From: Mucilaginibacter gossypii
GTDB taxonomy: Bacteria > Bacteroidota > Bacteroidia > Sphingobacteriales > Sphingobacteriaceae
DNA length: 64,000 nt
NCBI RefSeq assembly: GCF_900100945.1
Contig: NZ_FNCG01000003.1
Span: forward strand, 434,001 to 498,000
Direction of reading: 5' to 3'
The notes under the pieces were generated by a model that was not told the DNA's origin, ran no database searches, and saw only the letters and a program-made list of their open reading frames with translations. Positions 45,198 through 53,910 of the stretch are shown one piece after another. The translations under genes and the position numbers were made by a program. The first letter of the stretch is position 1; each line of letters opens with the position of its first letter.

Positions 45198-45226
45198 AAG
45201 AGGCGCCTTTGATGCGTCTCTTTTAG
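45198..45226 (+). terminator. terminator of ddl
   Basis: AAGAGGCGC pairs with GCGTCTCTT (one G-U pair) around a 7-nt loop, followed by TT after the stem. It lies 51 nt after the ddl stop codon. Confidence 0.75.
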
Positions 45227-45261
45227 TGTAACAACAAATTCATTTTGTTATCAAAGCAACG

Positions 45262-45897
45262 ATGCTGCAATTTCAAAACTTTATAAAATCATACGGTAAT
45301 TACCCTGCTTTAAAAATTGAGAGCCTGCAATTGGAGGGCGGCATTTACTGGATAAAAGGAGTAAACGGATCTGGCAAAAGCACCCTGCTAAAATCCATTG
45401 CCGGCATCCTGGCGTTTAATGGCGACATATTGCTTGGTGATAATATCAGCATAAAAAAACAACCGGTGGCTTACCGTAAGCTGGTTAATTTTGCTGAAGC
45501 CGAGCCGGTGTTTCCAGATTTTTTAACAGGTACTGAAATGGTCAGGCTGTTTGCTGATGCTAAAGACGCCCCGGCAGGACAGGAAGATAGGTACATTAAA
45601 AGTATGGGAATACAAAGTTTTGTCGACCGCCCGGTTGGCACTTACAGCAGCGGTATGATGAAAAAGCTTTCCCTGCTACTTGCCTTTTTGGGCAAGCCCA
45701 AATTGATCCTGCTCGATGAACCTTTGATCACTATTGATACGGCCTCGTTAGCAACATTAAATAGTTGGATAAGGGAAAGGTACGAGCAGGAGGGAACCGG
45801 CTTTTTACTGTCATCGCACCAGATACTTGAGAATGGCTCATTACCCGTATCAGGTGAACTTCTCGTCGAAGATCAAACGTTAAAGTTTATCAGTTGA
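45262..45897 (+). CDS. ABC transporter ATP-binding protein
   Basis: The 211-residue ATPase has Walker A GVNGSGKSTLL, signature YSSGMMKKLSLLLAF, Walker B LILLDEP and switch LLSSHQ. It is short and CcmA-like in type. Its stop codon overlaps the start of the membrane protein gene by ATGA, so the two form an exporter or membrane-remodelling pair. The substrate is unknown. Confidence 0.92.
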   Translation: MLQFQNFIKSYGNYPALKIESLQLEGGIYWIKGVNGSGKSTLLKSIAGILAFNGDILLGDNISIKKQPVAYRKLVNFAEAEPVFPDFLTGTEMVRLFADAKDAPAGQEDRYIKSMGIQSFVDRPVGTYSSGMMKKLSLLLAFLGKPKLILLDEPLITIDTASLATLNSWIRERYEQEGTGFLLSSHQILENGSLPVSGELLVEDQTLKFIS

Positions 45898-47006
45898 TGA
45901 AATCGCTAACCAATGTATTGTTAAAGATTTTTGCAAACGGTTTTTTCCGGGTGCATGCCGGGATTTTGCTATTTATATTTTTGGCAATGGTTGGCGTAGT
46001 GCCTCCCCAATATTTAATAGGCTATCACAAAGCACTGATGCTGGCTATGGACAGCAGTTCGGTTGTAATGATCCTGGTGTTTATAAGCTGGTTTATTTAT
46101 GCCGTTAAAAGCTGGCATTACGTATCCGGGCAAATCTTTGCCCCCAGTCAACATTTTTTATTTTATAGCAGCAATGCCCTGAGCAAAGGGAAACAAATAA
46201 TAAGCTGGTTTTGGGTACAGGCCGCTGTATTATCGCCGGTAATATTGTACGCAGTTATCGCTGTGGGGGTGGGTTTTTCCAATCATTATTATTTATTTCC
46301 GGTTTGCATTTTACTGTATTTAACCGCCTTAACTTATTTAAGTGCAGTTATTTATACAAAGCAAATTAACGGACTTGTTGATGGCAATGATCAATCTATA
46401 TTATTAAAACTAAGCAGCAAATGGCGTAAACCTTATTTCAGCCTTTACGTTTACCACCTGTTAGATAAGCGCAAGGTTCCATACCTCATTACCAAGGCGC
46501 TTTCCTGGCTTATCATCACTGGGGTGTTTTACGTGTTTGCTGATGTAAAAACTGATGTCCGTGTTGCCGGTATAGCAATCCTTGCTGTTATAACGGCACA
46601 TATTGTATTGATATTTGAGGAAAGGAAATTTGAAGAGAACGGCCTTTGCTTTTCCCGCAATTTGCCTTATAGCAGGCCACAGCTATTTCTAAATTTTATA
46701 GGCGTCTATTTCATTCTACTCATCCCCGAAAGTATCTGGCTGTTCAGCAGATTTAACTTGCTAATGGCTATTGAACTGCTGTTTGTTGGCTTAAGCACCG
46801 CGATGCTGTTTCATTGCCTGCTTTACTGGTTTGGCCTTAATATGGATAAGTACTTGCAATGGATCCTGGGGTTATTTATTGTATTGTTCTGGATCATTAT
46901 GTTCAAGCTACTTTGGGTGCTGGTTCCTTTAAACTTTGGTATTGCTTACTGGCTGTTTTACAGTAACTATTACAAGTTTGAGGGCGTGGCAAGCGATAAG
47001 TTGTAA
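45894..47006 (+). CDS. membrane protein, probable ABC permease partner
   Basis: The 370-residue protein has about eight to ten membrane helices and no recognisable family motif. The ATGA overlap with the ATPase gene is the main evidence that it is the permease. It ends 4 nt before the convergent prmC stop codon. Confidence 0.7.
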   Translation: MMKSLTNVLLKIFANGFFRVHAGILLFIFLAMVGVVPPQYLIGYHKALMLAMDSSSVVMILVFISWFIYAVKSWHYVSGQIFAPSQHFLFYSSNALSKGKQIISWFWVQAAVLSPVILYAVIAVGVGFSNHYYLFPVCILLYLTALTYLSAVIYTKQINGLVDGNDQSILLKLSSKWRKPYFSLYVYHLLDKRKVPYLITKALSWLIITGVFYVFADVKTDVRVAGIAILAVITAHIVLIFEERKFEENGLCFSRNLPYSRPQLFLNFIGVYFILLIPESIWLFSRFNLLMAIELLFVGLSTAMLFHCLLYWFGLNMDKYLQWILGLFIVLFWIIMFKLLWVLVPLNFGIAYWLFYSNYYKFEGVASDKL

Positions 47007-47010
47007 CCTT

Positions 47011-47874
47011 TTAAAGCTGCGCTTTCACCATCCTGTCCCTGCCGCTCATATCTTTTCTTAACTCAATGTTTTTAAATCCTTTACCAGTTAATAGCTCAAC
47101 AGTTTCATTGCCTAAATTTTCATTGATCTCGAAGAAAAGCAAGCCGCCGGCAATCAAATTACTGAGTGAAAAATCGGCTATGGCCCGGTAAAATATCAGC
47201 GGATCATGTTCTGGTACAAACAAAGCAGTATGTGGCTCAAAATCTGTAACATTACTATGCATCTGCTTTTTATCATCAAGCGTAACATAAGGAGGGTTGC
47301 TTACAATGATATTATATTGAGCCTCTTCTTTATTATGCTCAATATTTAAAATATCAGCCAGAATAAAATTAACCTCAACTTCATTTAATAAAGCATTTTC
47401 TTTGGCGGTTTCCAAAGCTCCTTCGGATATATCTATCGCAGAAACATCCGCATTTGCCAAATTCTTTTTCAGGCTGATGGCGATACACCCGCTACCGGTA
47501 CCGATATCCAGCACAGAAAACCTTTCACCTTTTGCCTTTAACCTTTCGCCTTCTAAAATCCATTCCACCAGTTCCTCAGTTTCCGGGCGCGGGATCAGCA
47601 CATATGGGTTTACTTTAAATGGCAAGCCAAAAAACTCGGTGATACCAAAAATGTATTGAATGGGTCTGCCTGTTTTTAGTTCGGCAAGGATGTTTTTCGC
47701 CTGTTCCGACTGTTCAGCAGTTAACGCTCTTTCGGGGAATGCCTTAACAGATGCCCTTGATAAACCGGTAACTTCGGCAATAACAAACAGCGTAATAGCT
47801 TCGGTTTCATTAGTATCATAAATGCCATTTATCTGCTGCCTGTAATCTTCAAAAACATCCTTAATCGTAATCAT
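47011..47874 (-). CDS. prmC: release factor N5-glutamine methyltransferase
   Basis: The 287-residue protein begins MITIKDVFEDYRQQINGIYD, the usual N-terminal helical domain, followed by PVLIPRPETEELVEW and an SAM-binding domain with VLDIGTGSGCIAISLKK and the active NPPY motif (IIVSNPPYV). It methylates the Gln of the GGQ motif in release factors 1 and 2. A longer frame from 48114 would run through the ribD region and is not used. Confidence 0.94.
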   Translation of the reverse strand: MITIKDVFEDYRQQINGIYDTNETEAITLFVIAEVTGLSRASVKAFPERALTAEQSEQAKNILAELKTGRPIQYIFGITEFFGLPFKVNPYVLIPRPETEELVEWILEGERLKAKGERFSVLDIGTGSGCIAISLKKNLANADVSAIDISEGALETAKENALLNEVEVNFILADILNIEHNKEEAQYNIIVSNPPYVTLDDKKQMHSNVTDFEPHTALFVPEHDPLIFYRAIADFSLSNLIAGGLLFFEINENLGNETVELLTGKGFKNIELRKDMSGRDRMVKAQL

Positions 47875-47907
47875 GCAACAAAGTAACATAAAAGCTACTT
47901 TTGCAGC

Positions 47908-48963
47908 ATGCTTGAACATGAAAAATATATGCGCCGTTGTTTGGAGCTTGCTCAATTGGGTGCAGGATACGTTAGTCCGAACCCTATGGTTGGCGCGGTA
48001 GTAGTTCATGATGGCAAAATAATAGGAGAGGGCTATCATCAGAAATACGGCCAGGCCCATGCCGAAGTTAACGCTATTGAACAGGTTACGCAAAGGTTTG
48101 ATAACTATGCCCAACTGCTGAAAAACTCGATTATATATGTTTCATTAGAGCCTTGTGCGCACTATGGTAAAACGCCGCCCTGCGCCGATCTGATCATCAA
48201 ACATCAAATCCCTGAAGTGATTGTTGGTTGCCGCGACCCATTTGCTCAGGTCGACGGAAAAGGTATTGAAAAATTGCAGGCTGCCGGCATTCAAGTAGTA
48301 ACCGGCGTATTAGAACAGGAATGTCAATGGCTTAATCGTCGCTTTTTTACCAAGGTACAAAAGCACAGGCCATATATTATATTAAAATGGGCACAAACAC
48401 AGGATGGCTTTTTTGCTCCGGCTGATGGCAGCCAGTTCTGGATCACCGGCCCCGAATCACGCAAGCTAGTGCACAAGTGGCGTAGTGAAGAAGATGCTAT
48501 ACTGGTAGGCAAAAACACGGTACTAAGTGATAACCCGCAATTAAATACCCGTTACTGGGATGGCCCATCACCCAAACGTGTGGTGATAGATCGAAGGCTG
48601 GAACTAAATAAAGGGTTGAATGTATTTGATCAGTCGGCCGAAACGTTAATATTTAACGAGCTTAAGTTTGATGTTGACGGCAAAAACAGGTATATAGCAC
48701 TGGAAGATTTTGAACGCTTTGTGCCTCAATATATTTTATACCAGTTATACCTGCAGGATATCCAATCGGTTATTATTGAAGGCGGCGCGCGTACACTTGA
48801 TGCTTTTATTGAGGCTGGCATTTGGGATGAGGCACGGATATTTACCGGTGATAAAGTTTTGAACAAGGGCTTAAAAGCACCGCAAATAACAGGTATACTT
48901 GCCGATGAATATCCTGTAGGCGCCGATCGCCTCCAATTGTTATACAATAAGCCGGTTATATAA
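47908..48963 (+). CDS. ribD: bifunctional riboflavin biosynthesis deaminase/reductase
   Basis: The 351-residue protein has an N-terminal cytidine-deaminase-like domain with zinc ligands in HAEVNAI and PCAHYGKTPPCADLI (residues 50-90), and a C-terminal reductase domain (about 145-350, ILKWAQTQDGFFAP and VIIEGGARTLDAFI). It carries out steps 2 and 3 of riboflavin synthesis. No FMN riboswitch fits in the 33-nt gap to the divergent prmC. Confidence 0.95.
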   Translation: MLEHEKYMRRCLELAQLGAGYVSPNPMVGAVVVHDGKIIGEGYHQKYGQAHAEVNAIEQVTQRFDNYAQLLKNSIIYVSLEPCAHYGKTPPCADLIIKHQIPEVIVGCRDPFAQVDGKGIEKLQAAGIQVVTGVLEQECQWLNRRFFTKVQKHRPYIILKWAQTQDGFFAPADGSQFWITGPESRKLVHKWRSEEDAILVGKNTVLSDNPQLNTRYWDGPSPKRVVIDRRLELNKGLNVFDQSAETLIFNELKFDVDGKNRYIALEDFERFVPQYILYQLYLQDIQSVIIEGGARTLDAFIEAGIWDEARIFTGDKVLNKGLKAPQITGILADEYPVGADRLQLLYNKPVI

Positions 48964-49842
48964 ATGCTGTTCGTTTTTTTAAGTATTTGCTGTAGTGTTA
49001 TCGTTTCCATTTTGCTGAAACTGGCAAAACGCTACCATGTGGACGTTTACCAGGCCATTACCTGGAATTACTCTATGGCTGTTCTGCTCACCTGGTTCTT
49101 TTTTAAACCACAGCTGAGCATTATCCAAAACGGGCCTGTTTATAATTACGTGGCCCTGGGCATCCTGTTTCCCGCTATATTTGTAATCATGGCAAACTCG
49201 GTGCGCAAGGCCGGTATTGTTCGTACAGACGTAGCGCAACGCTTATCCCTGTTTATCCCCATACTGGCAGCATTTGTTTTATTTGGCGAAGCCACCGGCA
49301 CAATTAAAGCAATTGGCATTATACTGGCCTTCATTGCTATCATTTGCTCTATACCCTGGCAAAAATCTGCCGGTAATAAAGTTGAAAAGGGATCATGGAT
49401 TTACCTGTTAATTGTTTTCCTCGGTTTTGGCGTAATTGATGTATTGCTAAAACAGCTTACCAAGGTAAATAATGTGCCTTTTACCACAGCCATTTTTGTC
49501 ATCTTTATTATTGCGTTTATATTAACCCTTGCTGGTTTGATTTACCAGGTATCCGCAAAAAAAATGAAATTTTCATTGCCGCATATCCTCATAGGCTGGG
49601 TATTAGGGATAGCCAACTTTGGCAATATCCTGTTTTACTTAAAGGCGCACCAGGCGCTGGCGAACAGCCCTTCGGCAGTGTTTTCGTCGGTAAATATTGG
49701 CGTTATTGTGGTTGGTACGCTGGTTGGCATCTTTGTATTTAAAGAGAAACTGAGCCTGCTTAATAAAATCGGCATAGCTATAGCGGTGCTTGCTATTATC
49801 ATTATTTATTTCCCGCAAACATTGGGCTTCCTGCACCTGTAA
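48964..49842 (+). CDS. EamA/DMT-family membrane transporter
   Basis: The 292-residue protein has ten predicted helices in two repeats, the second starting near residue 145 (GSWIYLLIVFLGFGVIDVLL). The internal-repeat helix AVFSSVNIGVIVVGTLVGIFVFKEKLS is typical of EamA proteins. Its ATG follows the ribD stop codon directly. The transported metabolite is unknown; a link to flavins is only positional. Confidence 0.85.
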   Translation: MLFVFLSICCSVIVSILLKLAKRYHVDVYQAITWNYSMAVLLTWFFFKPQLSIIQNGPVYNYVALGILFPAIFVIMANSVRKAGIVRTDVAQRLSLFIPILAAFVLFGEATGTIKAIGIILAFIAIICSIPWQKSAGNKVEKGSWIYLLIVFLGFGVIDVLLKQLTKVNNVPFTTAIFVIFIIAFILTLAGLIYQVSAKKMKFSLPHILIGWVLGIANFGNILFYLKAHQALANSPSAVFSSVNIGVIVVGTLVGIFVFKEKLSLLNKIGIAIAVLAIIIIYFPQTLGFLHL

Positions 49843-49851
49843 TATTTTTGA

Positions 49852-50466
49852 ATGCTTTTTGACGATACTTATAAAACCATAGAAAACCCTGCCGAAGGTG
49901 TTTTTCGCGACCGCGGCAGCAAGTTCCTGGCCTATGCTTATCCCATCGGTTCTGAAAATGATATCAAGGCAATAGTTGCCCGACTAAAATCAGAACATCC
50001 CAAAGCCAATCACCATTGCTGGGCTATGCGCTTAACCATCGACCGTTCGGTGTTCAGGGTTAACGATGACGGTGAGCCTTCAGGTACTGCGGGTCGACCA
50101 ATCCTGAATACACTGCTGTCAAAAGACCTTACCAATCTCCTGGTTGTGGTAGTCCGATATTTCGGCGGCACCTTATTAGGGGTTCCGGGTTTGATTAATG
50201 CTTATAAAGCAGCCACAGAGGATGCATTAAACCACTCGGTTATCATTTCAAAAACGGTAAATGACGTATACACTATCTCATTTGATTATTTGCAAATGAA
50301 TGATGTGATGCGGATCATTAAGGAAGAGGGCCTTGGTGTACTTAATCAGCAATTTGACAATGATTGCAGTATCCAGCTTTCTATCCGAAAAACGCAGGTT
50401 GAGCAGGCGCTTTTTAAATTAAGCAAGGTGAACGGTTCGCAGGTTAAATACAACCACAGTATCTAA
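49852..50466 (+). CDS. YigZ/IMPACT family protein
   Basis: The 204-residue protein has an N-terminal IMPACT domain (FRDRGSKFLAYAYPIGSEND, GEPSGTAGRPILNTLLSKDL, YFGGTLLGVPGLINAY) and a C-terminal DUF1949-type ferredoxin-like domain. It is widespread; the function is unclear. It follows the EamA gene by 9 nt. Confidence 0.92.
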   Translation: MLFDDTYKTIENPAEGVFRDRGSKFLAYAYPIGSENDIKAIVARLKSEHPKANHHCWAMRLTIDRSVFRVNDDGEPSGTAGRPILNTLLSKDLTNLLVVVVRYFGGTLLGVPGLINAYKAATEDALNHSVIISKTVNDVYTISFDYLQMNDVMRIIKEEGLGVLNQQFDNDCSIQLSIRKTQVEQALFKLSKVNGSQVKYNHSI

Positions 50467-50554
50467 CTATTCCATTACAACAGCCACTTTAGGCACTCTT
50501 TTTGTGTCCATTTAATTCCTTAATTGTGGTCTAATTGTTTTAATTTAGTCGGGT

Positions 50555-51907
50555 ATGCAATCTTTTGAATTAGATAAAACCGACCTGCTCCGCATTAAAA
50601 CAGCGCTCGAAGCCGATGATGCTGAGTTAGAGAATGTTCTGAAGGAATATCACGCCTCGGAGATTGCTATACTATTTGAAAAACTTCAGCAGGAAGAAAA
50701 AGAAAGGATCATCAATATCCTCCCGGCCGACGTCGCTTCGGAAGTTTTATCCGAAATGGACGAAGAGCATGGCCCTGCCGAATTGCTTGTAAACCTCGAT
50801 CCTGAAAAACGTACCGAGATAGTTGAAGAGCTTGATTATGATGATGCTACCGACATCATTTCCCAGTTGGATGAAGAACACCAGGAAGAGATCTTAGAAG
50901 ACCTCGATCATGAAGATGCCAGCAGCATCCGGGCATTGATGACCTATGCCGAAGATACTGCCGGTGGTTTGATGAACTCCGAGATTATCAAGGTAAACAT
51001 CAACTTGGATAAAAAGGATGCGCTTGATGAGATCATCCGACAATCGGAAGAGATGGAAGAGTTTTATACCATCTGCGTAGTTGATAATGACGATATACTG
51101 AAAGGGATTCTCTCCATTAAAACAGTTATCAAGGCCCGCGCCGATGCCCGCATCAGCGATTTGGTAACTACCGATTTTGTTTATGTAAAAGCCGAGCTTG
51201 ACCAGGAAGAGGTAGCCCGCCTCATCAAGCAATATAACCTTACTAGTATCCCGGTTGTTGATGATCACATGAAACTGCTCGGACGCGTTACGGTGGATGA
51301 TATTATAGACGTAATGGAAGAGGAAAACACCGAGGACATCCTGAAGATCTCCGGTGTATCTGAAGATGAAGAATTGAGCGGTAACTGGCTGGAGGCAGTA
51401 AAAAGCCGTTTGCCATGGCTGGTGATCAACCTGGGCACAGCATTCCTTGCTGCATCCATTATCCGAACATTTGATTCGACAGTTGCCAAGCTTTCCATTA
51501 TCTCGGCTTATATGACCATTATAGCAGGTATGGGTGGCAATGCCGCCACACAGGCATTGGCGGTAACTGTAAGGCGTATTTCGTTAAGCGATCTTTCCGA
51601 CAAACAAGCCTATAACACCGTATTAAAAGAGTTTTTAGTAGGCCTGATCAACGGCGCCGCCAATGGGCTCATCGTGTTTATAGTAGCGTTCTTTTACGAT
51701 GCCAATCCGCTGCTTGGCCTGGTATTGTTCTTAGCCATGACAGGCAACCTGATCATAGCAGGCTTAACAGGCGCTTCCATCCCGTTGATATTGAAAAGGG
51801 TAGGGATTGACCCCGCAGTAGCATCATCCATCATCATCACTACTTTTACCGATTGTATTGGGTTTTTATTACCGCTTTGGTTGGCTACCAAGCTTTTGTT
51901 GAAGTAA
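50555..51907 (+). CDS. mgtE: magnesium transporter MgtE
   Basis: The 450-residue protein has the acidic N domain (residues 1-130), two CBS domains (about 135-255), the plug helix and five membrane helices at the C-terminus with GNAATQALAVTVRRI and SSIIITTFTDCIGFLLPLWLA. It is a gated Mg2+ channel. No Mg riboswitch is seen in the 88-nt upstream gap. Confidence 0.94.
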   Translation: MQSFELDKTDLLRIKTALEADDAELENVLKEYHASEIAILFEKLQQEEKERIINILPADVASEVLSEMDEEHGPAELLVNLDPEKRTEIVEELDYDDATDIISQLDEEHQEEILEDLDHEDASSIRALMTYAEDTAGGLMNSEIIKVNINLDKKDALDEIIRQSEEMEEFYTICVVDNDDILKGILSIKTVIKARADARISDLVTTDFVYVKAELDQEEVARLIKQYNLTSIPVVDDHMKLLGRVTVDDIIDVMEEENTEDILKISGVSEDEELSGNWLEAVKSRLPWLVINLGTAFLAASIIRTFDSTVAKLSIISAYMTIIAGMGGNAATQALAVTVRRISLSDLSDKQAYNTVLKEFLVGLINGAANGLIVFIVAFFYDANPLLGLVLFLAMTGNLIIAGLTGASIPLILKRVGIDPAVASSIIITTFTDCIGFLLPLWLATKLLLK

Positions 51908-52125
51908 TATATCCCGCCGGTTATGCCTGTCCCCACAGCAACTCATAAGGAGATAGCGTAGTTTCGAACCCCGGAAGCACTAAGCTGCCAAATATTTAAA
52001 ACCTTGTTATATAGCCAGTTTCTTTTTGAGGGCTGTCAAAATGTTATATTTATAAATAATCTTTGAATATTTGCGTGTTTACAATAACTCAATAACATTG
52101 TTGGGACGAATTTAATCTGAAACTG

Positions 52126-53133
52126 ATGACAGAAGTTAGACATAACTGGACTAAAGAAGAAATAGCCGAAATATACCATACACCATTGCTTGATCTTGTA
52201 TACAAGGCCGCTACAATCCACCGCGAGAATAAAGATTATGCAGAAGTGCAAATCAGTTCTTTGATCTCGATAAAAACAGGCGGATGTTCTGAAGATTGTG
52301 CTTACTGCCCGCAGGCTGCCCGTTATAATACGGGTGTAAATGTACATGCCATAATGCCGAAAGATGAAGTAATTGCTGCTGCCGAAAAGGCAAAAGCCGG
52401 AGGTGCATCACGTTTGTGTATGGGGGCGGCCTGGCGCGAGGTTCGTGATAACCGCGATTTTGATAAGGTAATTGATATGGTTAAAGCGGTGAACAGCCTT
52501 GATATGGAAGTGTGCTGTACCCTTGGCATGCTTACCGAAAGCCAGGCGCAACGTTTGGCCGATGCCGGTTTATATGCCTACAATCATAACCTTGATACAT
52601 CCGAAGAAGATTACAAACGGATCATCACCACCCGTACCTATGATGAGCGTCTTAAAACGCTTGAACATGTGCGCAAAGCGAAGATCACCGTATGCAGCGG
52701 CGGCATCATTGGCTTGGGTGAAACGGTAGAGGACAGGGTATCCATGCTCAAAACATTGTCGAACCTGCCCAAACACCCCGAATCAGTGCCTATTAATGCT
52801 TTAGTGCCGGTAGCAGGAACTCCGTTAGCCGATCAGCCCCGTGTTTCTGTTTGGGATATGGTTAGGATGGTGGCCACAACAAGGATCATTATGCCTAAAA
52901 CCGTAGTGCGTTTATCTGCCGGTCGTACGGAGATGAGTACGGTTGAACAGGCTTTCTGTTTTATGGCAGGAGCTAATTCAATTTTTGCCGGCGAAAAGCT
53001 GCTTACCACGCCAAACCCATCATTTGATACCGATATGGCTATGTTTGAATTGCTTGGTTTATCGCCGCGTAAAGCTTTCAAAAATGGCCGGCCTAATGAA
53101 GTTAATAAAGAAGAAGTTGAAGTTGCGGGCTAA
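52126..53133 (+). CDS. bioB: biotin synthase
   Basis: The 335-residue radical-SAM enzyme has the cluster motif CSEDCAYCPQAA, and conserved YNHNLDTSEEDY, CSGGIIGLGE and VRLSAGRTEM. It inserts sulphur into dethiobiotin. No other biotin genes lie in the window. The 218-nt upstream region has only weak -7 candidates (AATATTTG near 52066). Confidence 0.96.
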   Translation: MTEVRHNWTKEEIAEIYHTPLLDLVYKAATIHRENKDYAEVQISSLISIKTGGCSEDCAYCPQAARYNTGVNVHAIMPKDEVIAAAEKAKAGGASRLCMGAAWREVRDNRDFDKVIDMVKAVNSLDMEVCCTLGMLTESQAQRLADAGLYAYNHNLDTSEEDYKRIITTRTYDERLKTLEHVRKAKITVCSGGIIGLGETVEDRVSMLKTLSNLPKHPESVPINALVPVAGTPLADQPRVSVWDMVRMVATTRIIMPKTVVRLSAGRTEMSTVEQAFCFMAGANSIFAGEKLLTTPNPSFDTDMAMFELLGLSPRKAFKNGRPNEVNKEEVEVAG

Positions 53134-53146
53134 TAGCGCTTTCAGA

Positions 53147-53191
53147 TAAAACAAAAGGAGCCGTAGCAAAATGCATGGCTCCTTTTGTTTT
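53147..53191. terminator. bidirectional terminator between bioB and yajQ
   Basis: AAAACAAAAGGAGCC pairs perfectly with GGCTCCTTTTGTTTT across a 14-nt loop, so both strands end in U tracts. A second dyad (ATTAATATCAGAGA at 53207-53220 against 53230-53243, one mismatch) overlaps the end of yajQ. Confidence 0.9.
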
Positions 53192-53225
53192 AATAGGATC
53201 TTTTACATTAATATCAGAGATTCTA

Positions 53226-53717
53226 TTAGTCTCTCATATTAATATATTGCAATGGCTGGCCAAAATCCTCCGCGCGGCAAAGGCTGATAACAGATTGCAG
53301 GTCGTCAATCTTCTTTCCTTGCACCCGCACCTGATCGTCCATGATAGAGGCTTGCACTTTAAGGCCGCTATCTTTAATTTTCTTTACTATTTTTTTAGCA
53401 GCTTCCTTATCTATGCCTTCCCTGATCTTGATTTCCTTGCGAATCATGTTGCCCGATGCATATTGCTCTTTGCCAAAATCCAGCGCTTTGGGATCAAGAT
53501 GTTGTTTAACCATCCGGCTTATGATGCTGTCTTGTATGGCTTTAAGGCGCATATCGTTTTCAGTAACTATGGTAACCTGGTTTGTTTTTTTATCAAGGTC
53601 AATAGTGCTTTTTGAATCGTTAAAGTCGTAACGGTTCAGGATCTCTTTTTTGGCGGTATTTATCGCGTTATCAAGCGTTTGCCCGTCTATTTTACTAACT
53701 ATATCAAATGTAGGCAT
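53226..53717 (-). CDS. yajQ: YajQ-family nucleotide-binding protein
   Basis: The 163-residue protein has the family start MPTFDIVSKIDGQTLDNAIN and the pattern KKEILNRYDF and QASIMDDQVRVQGKKIDDLQ. YajQ proteins form two ferredoxin-like domains; some bind cyclic di-GMP. The function in this organism is unknown. Confidence 0.94.
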   Translation of the reverse strand: MPTFDIVSKIDGQTLDNAINTAKKEILNRYDFNDSKSTIDLDKKTNQVTIVTENDMRLKAIQDSIISRMVKQHLDPKALDFGKEQYASGNMIRKEIKIREGIDKEAAKKIVKKIKDSGLKVQASIMDDQVRVQGKKIDDLQSVISLCRAEDFGQPLQYINMRD

Positions 53718-53910
53718 AAGTAGTGTGTTGGTTATAAATGTTTTGCAAAACTAATGTATTGTAAACATACAGCGCAATATTGCAACAAATTGTTTAATTT
53801 CTGCAATAAATAATGATGAATGAAAACAGGTTAATTCCTCATGAGTTAATATTAAGTTAACAAATAAATAAGCAGATTTGTAACATCTGGCTGTAAAGCG
53901 AGAAATTTTT

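Noticed and set aside
47875-47907. FMN riboswitch before ribD
   Set aside because: Only 33 nt separate prmC and ribD, too little for the known element.
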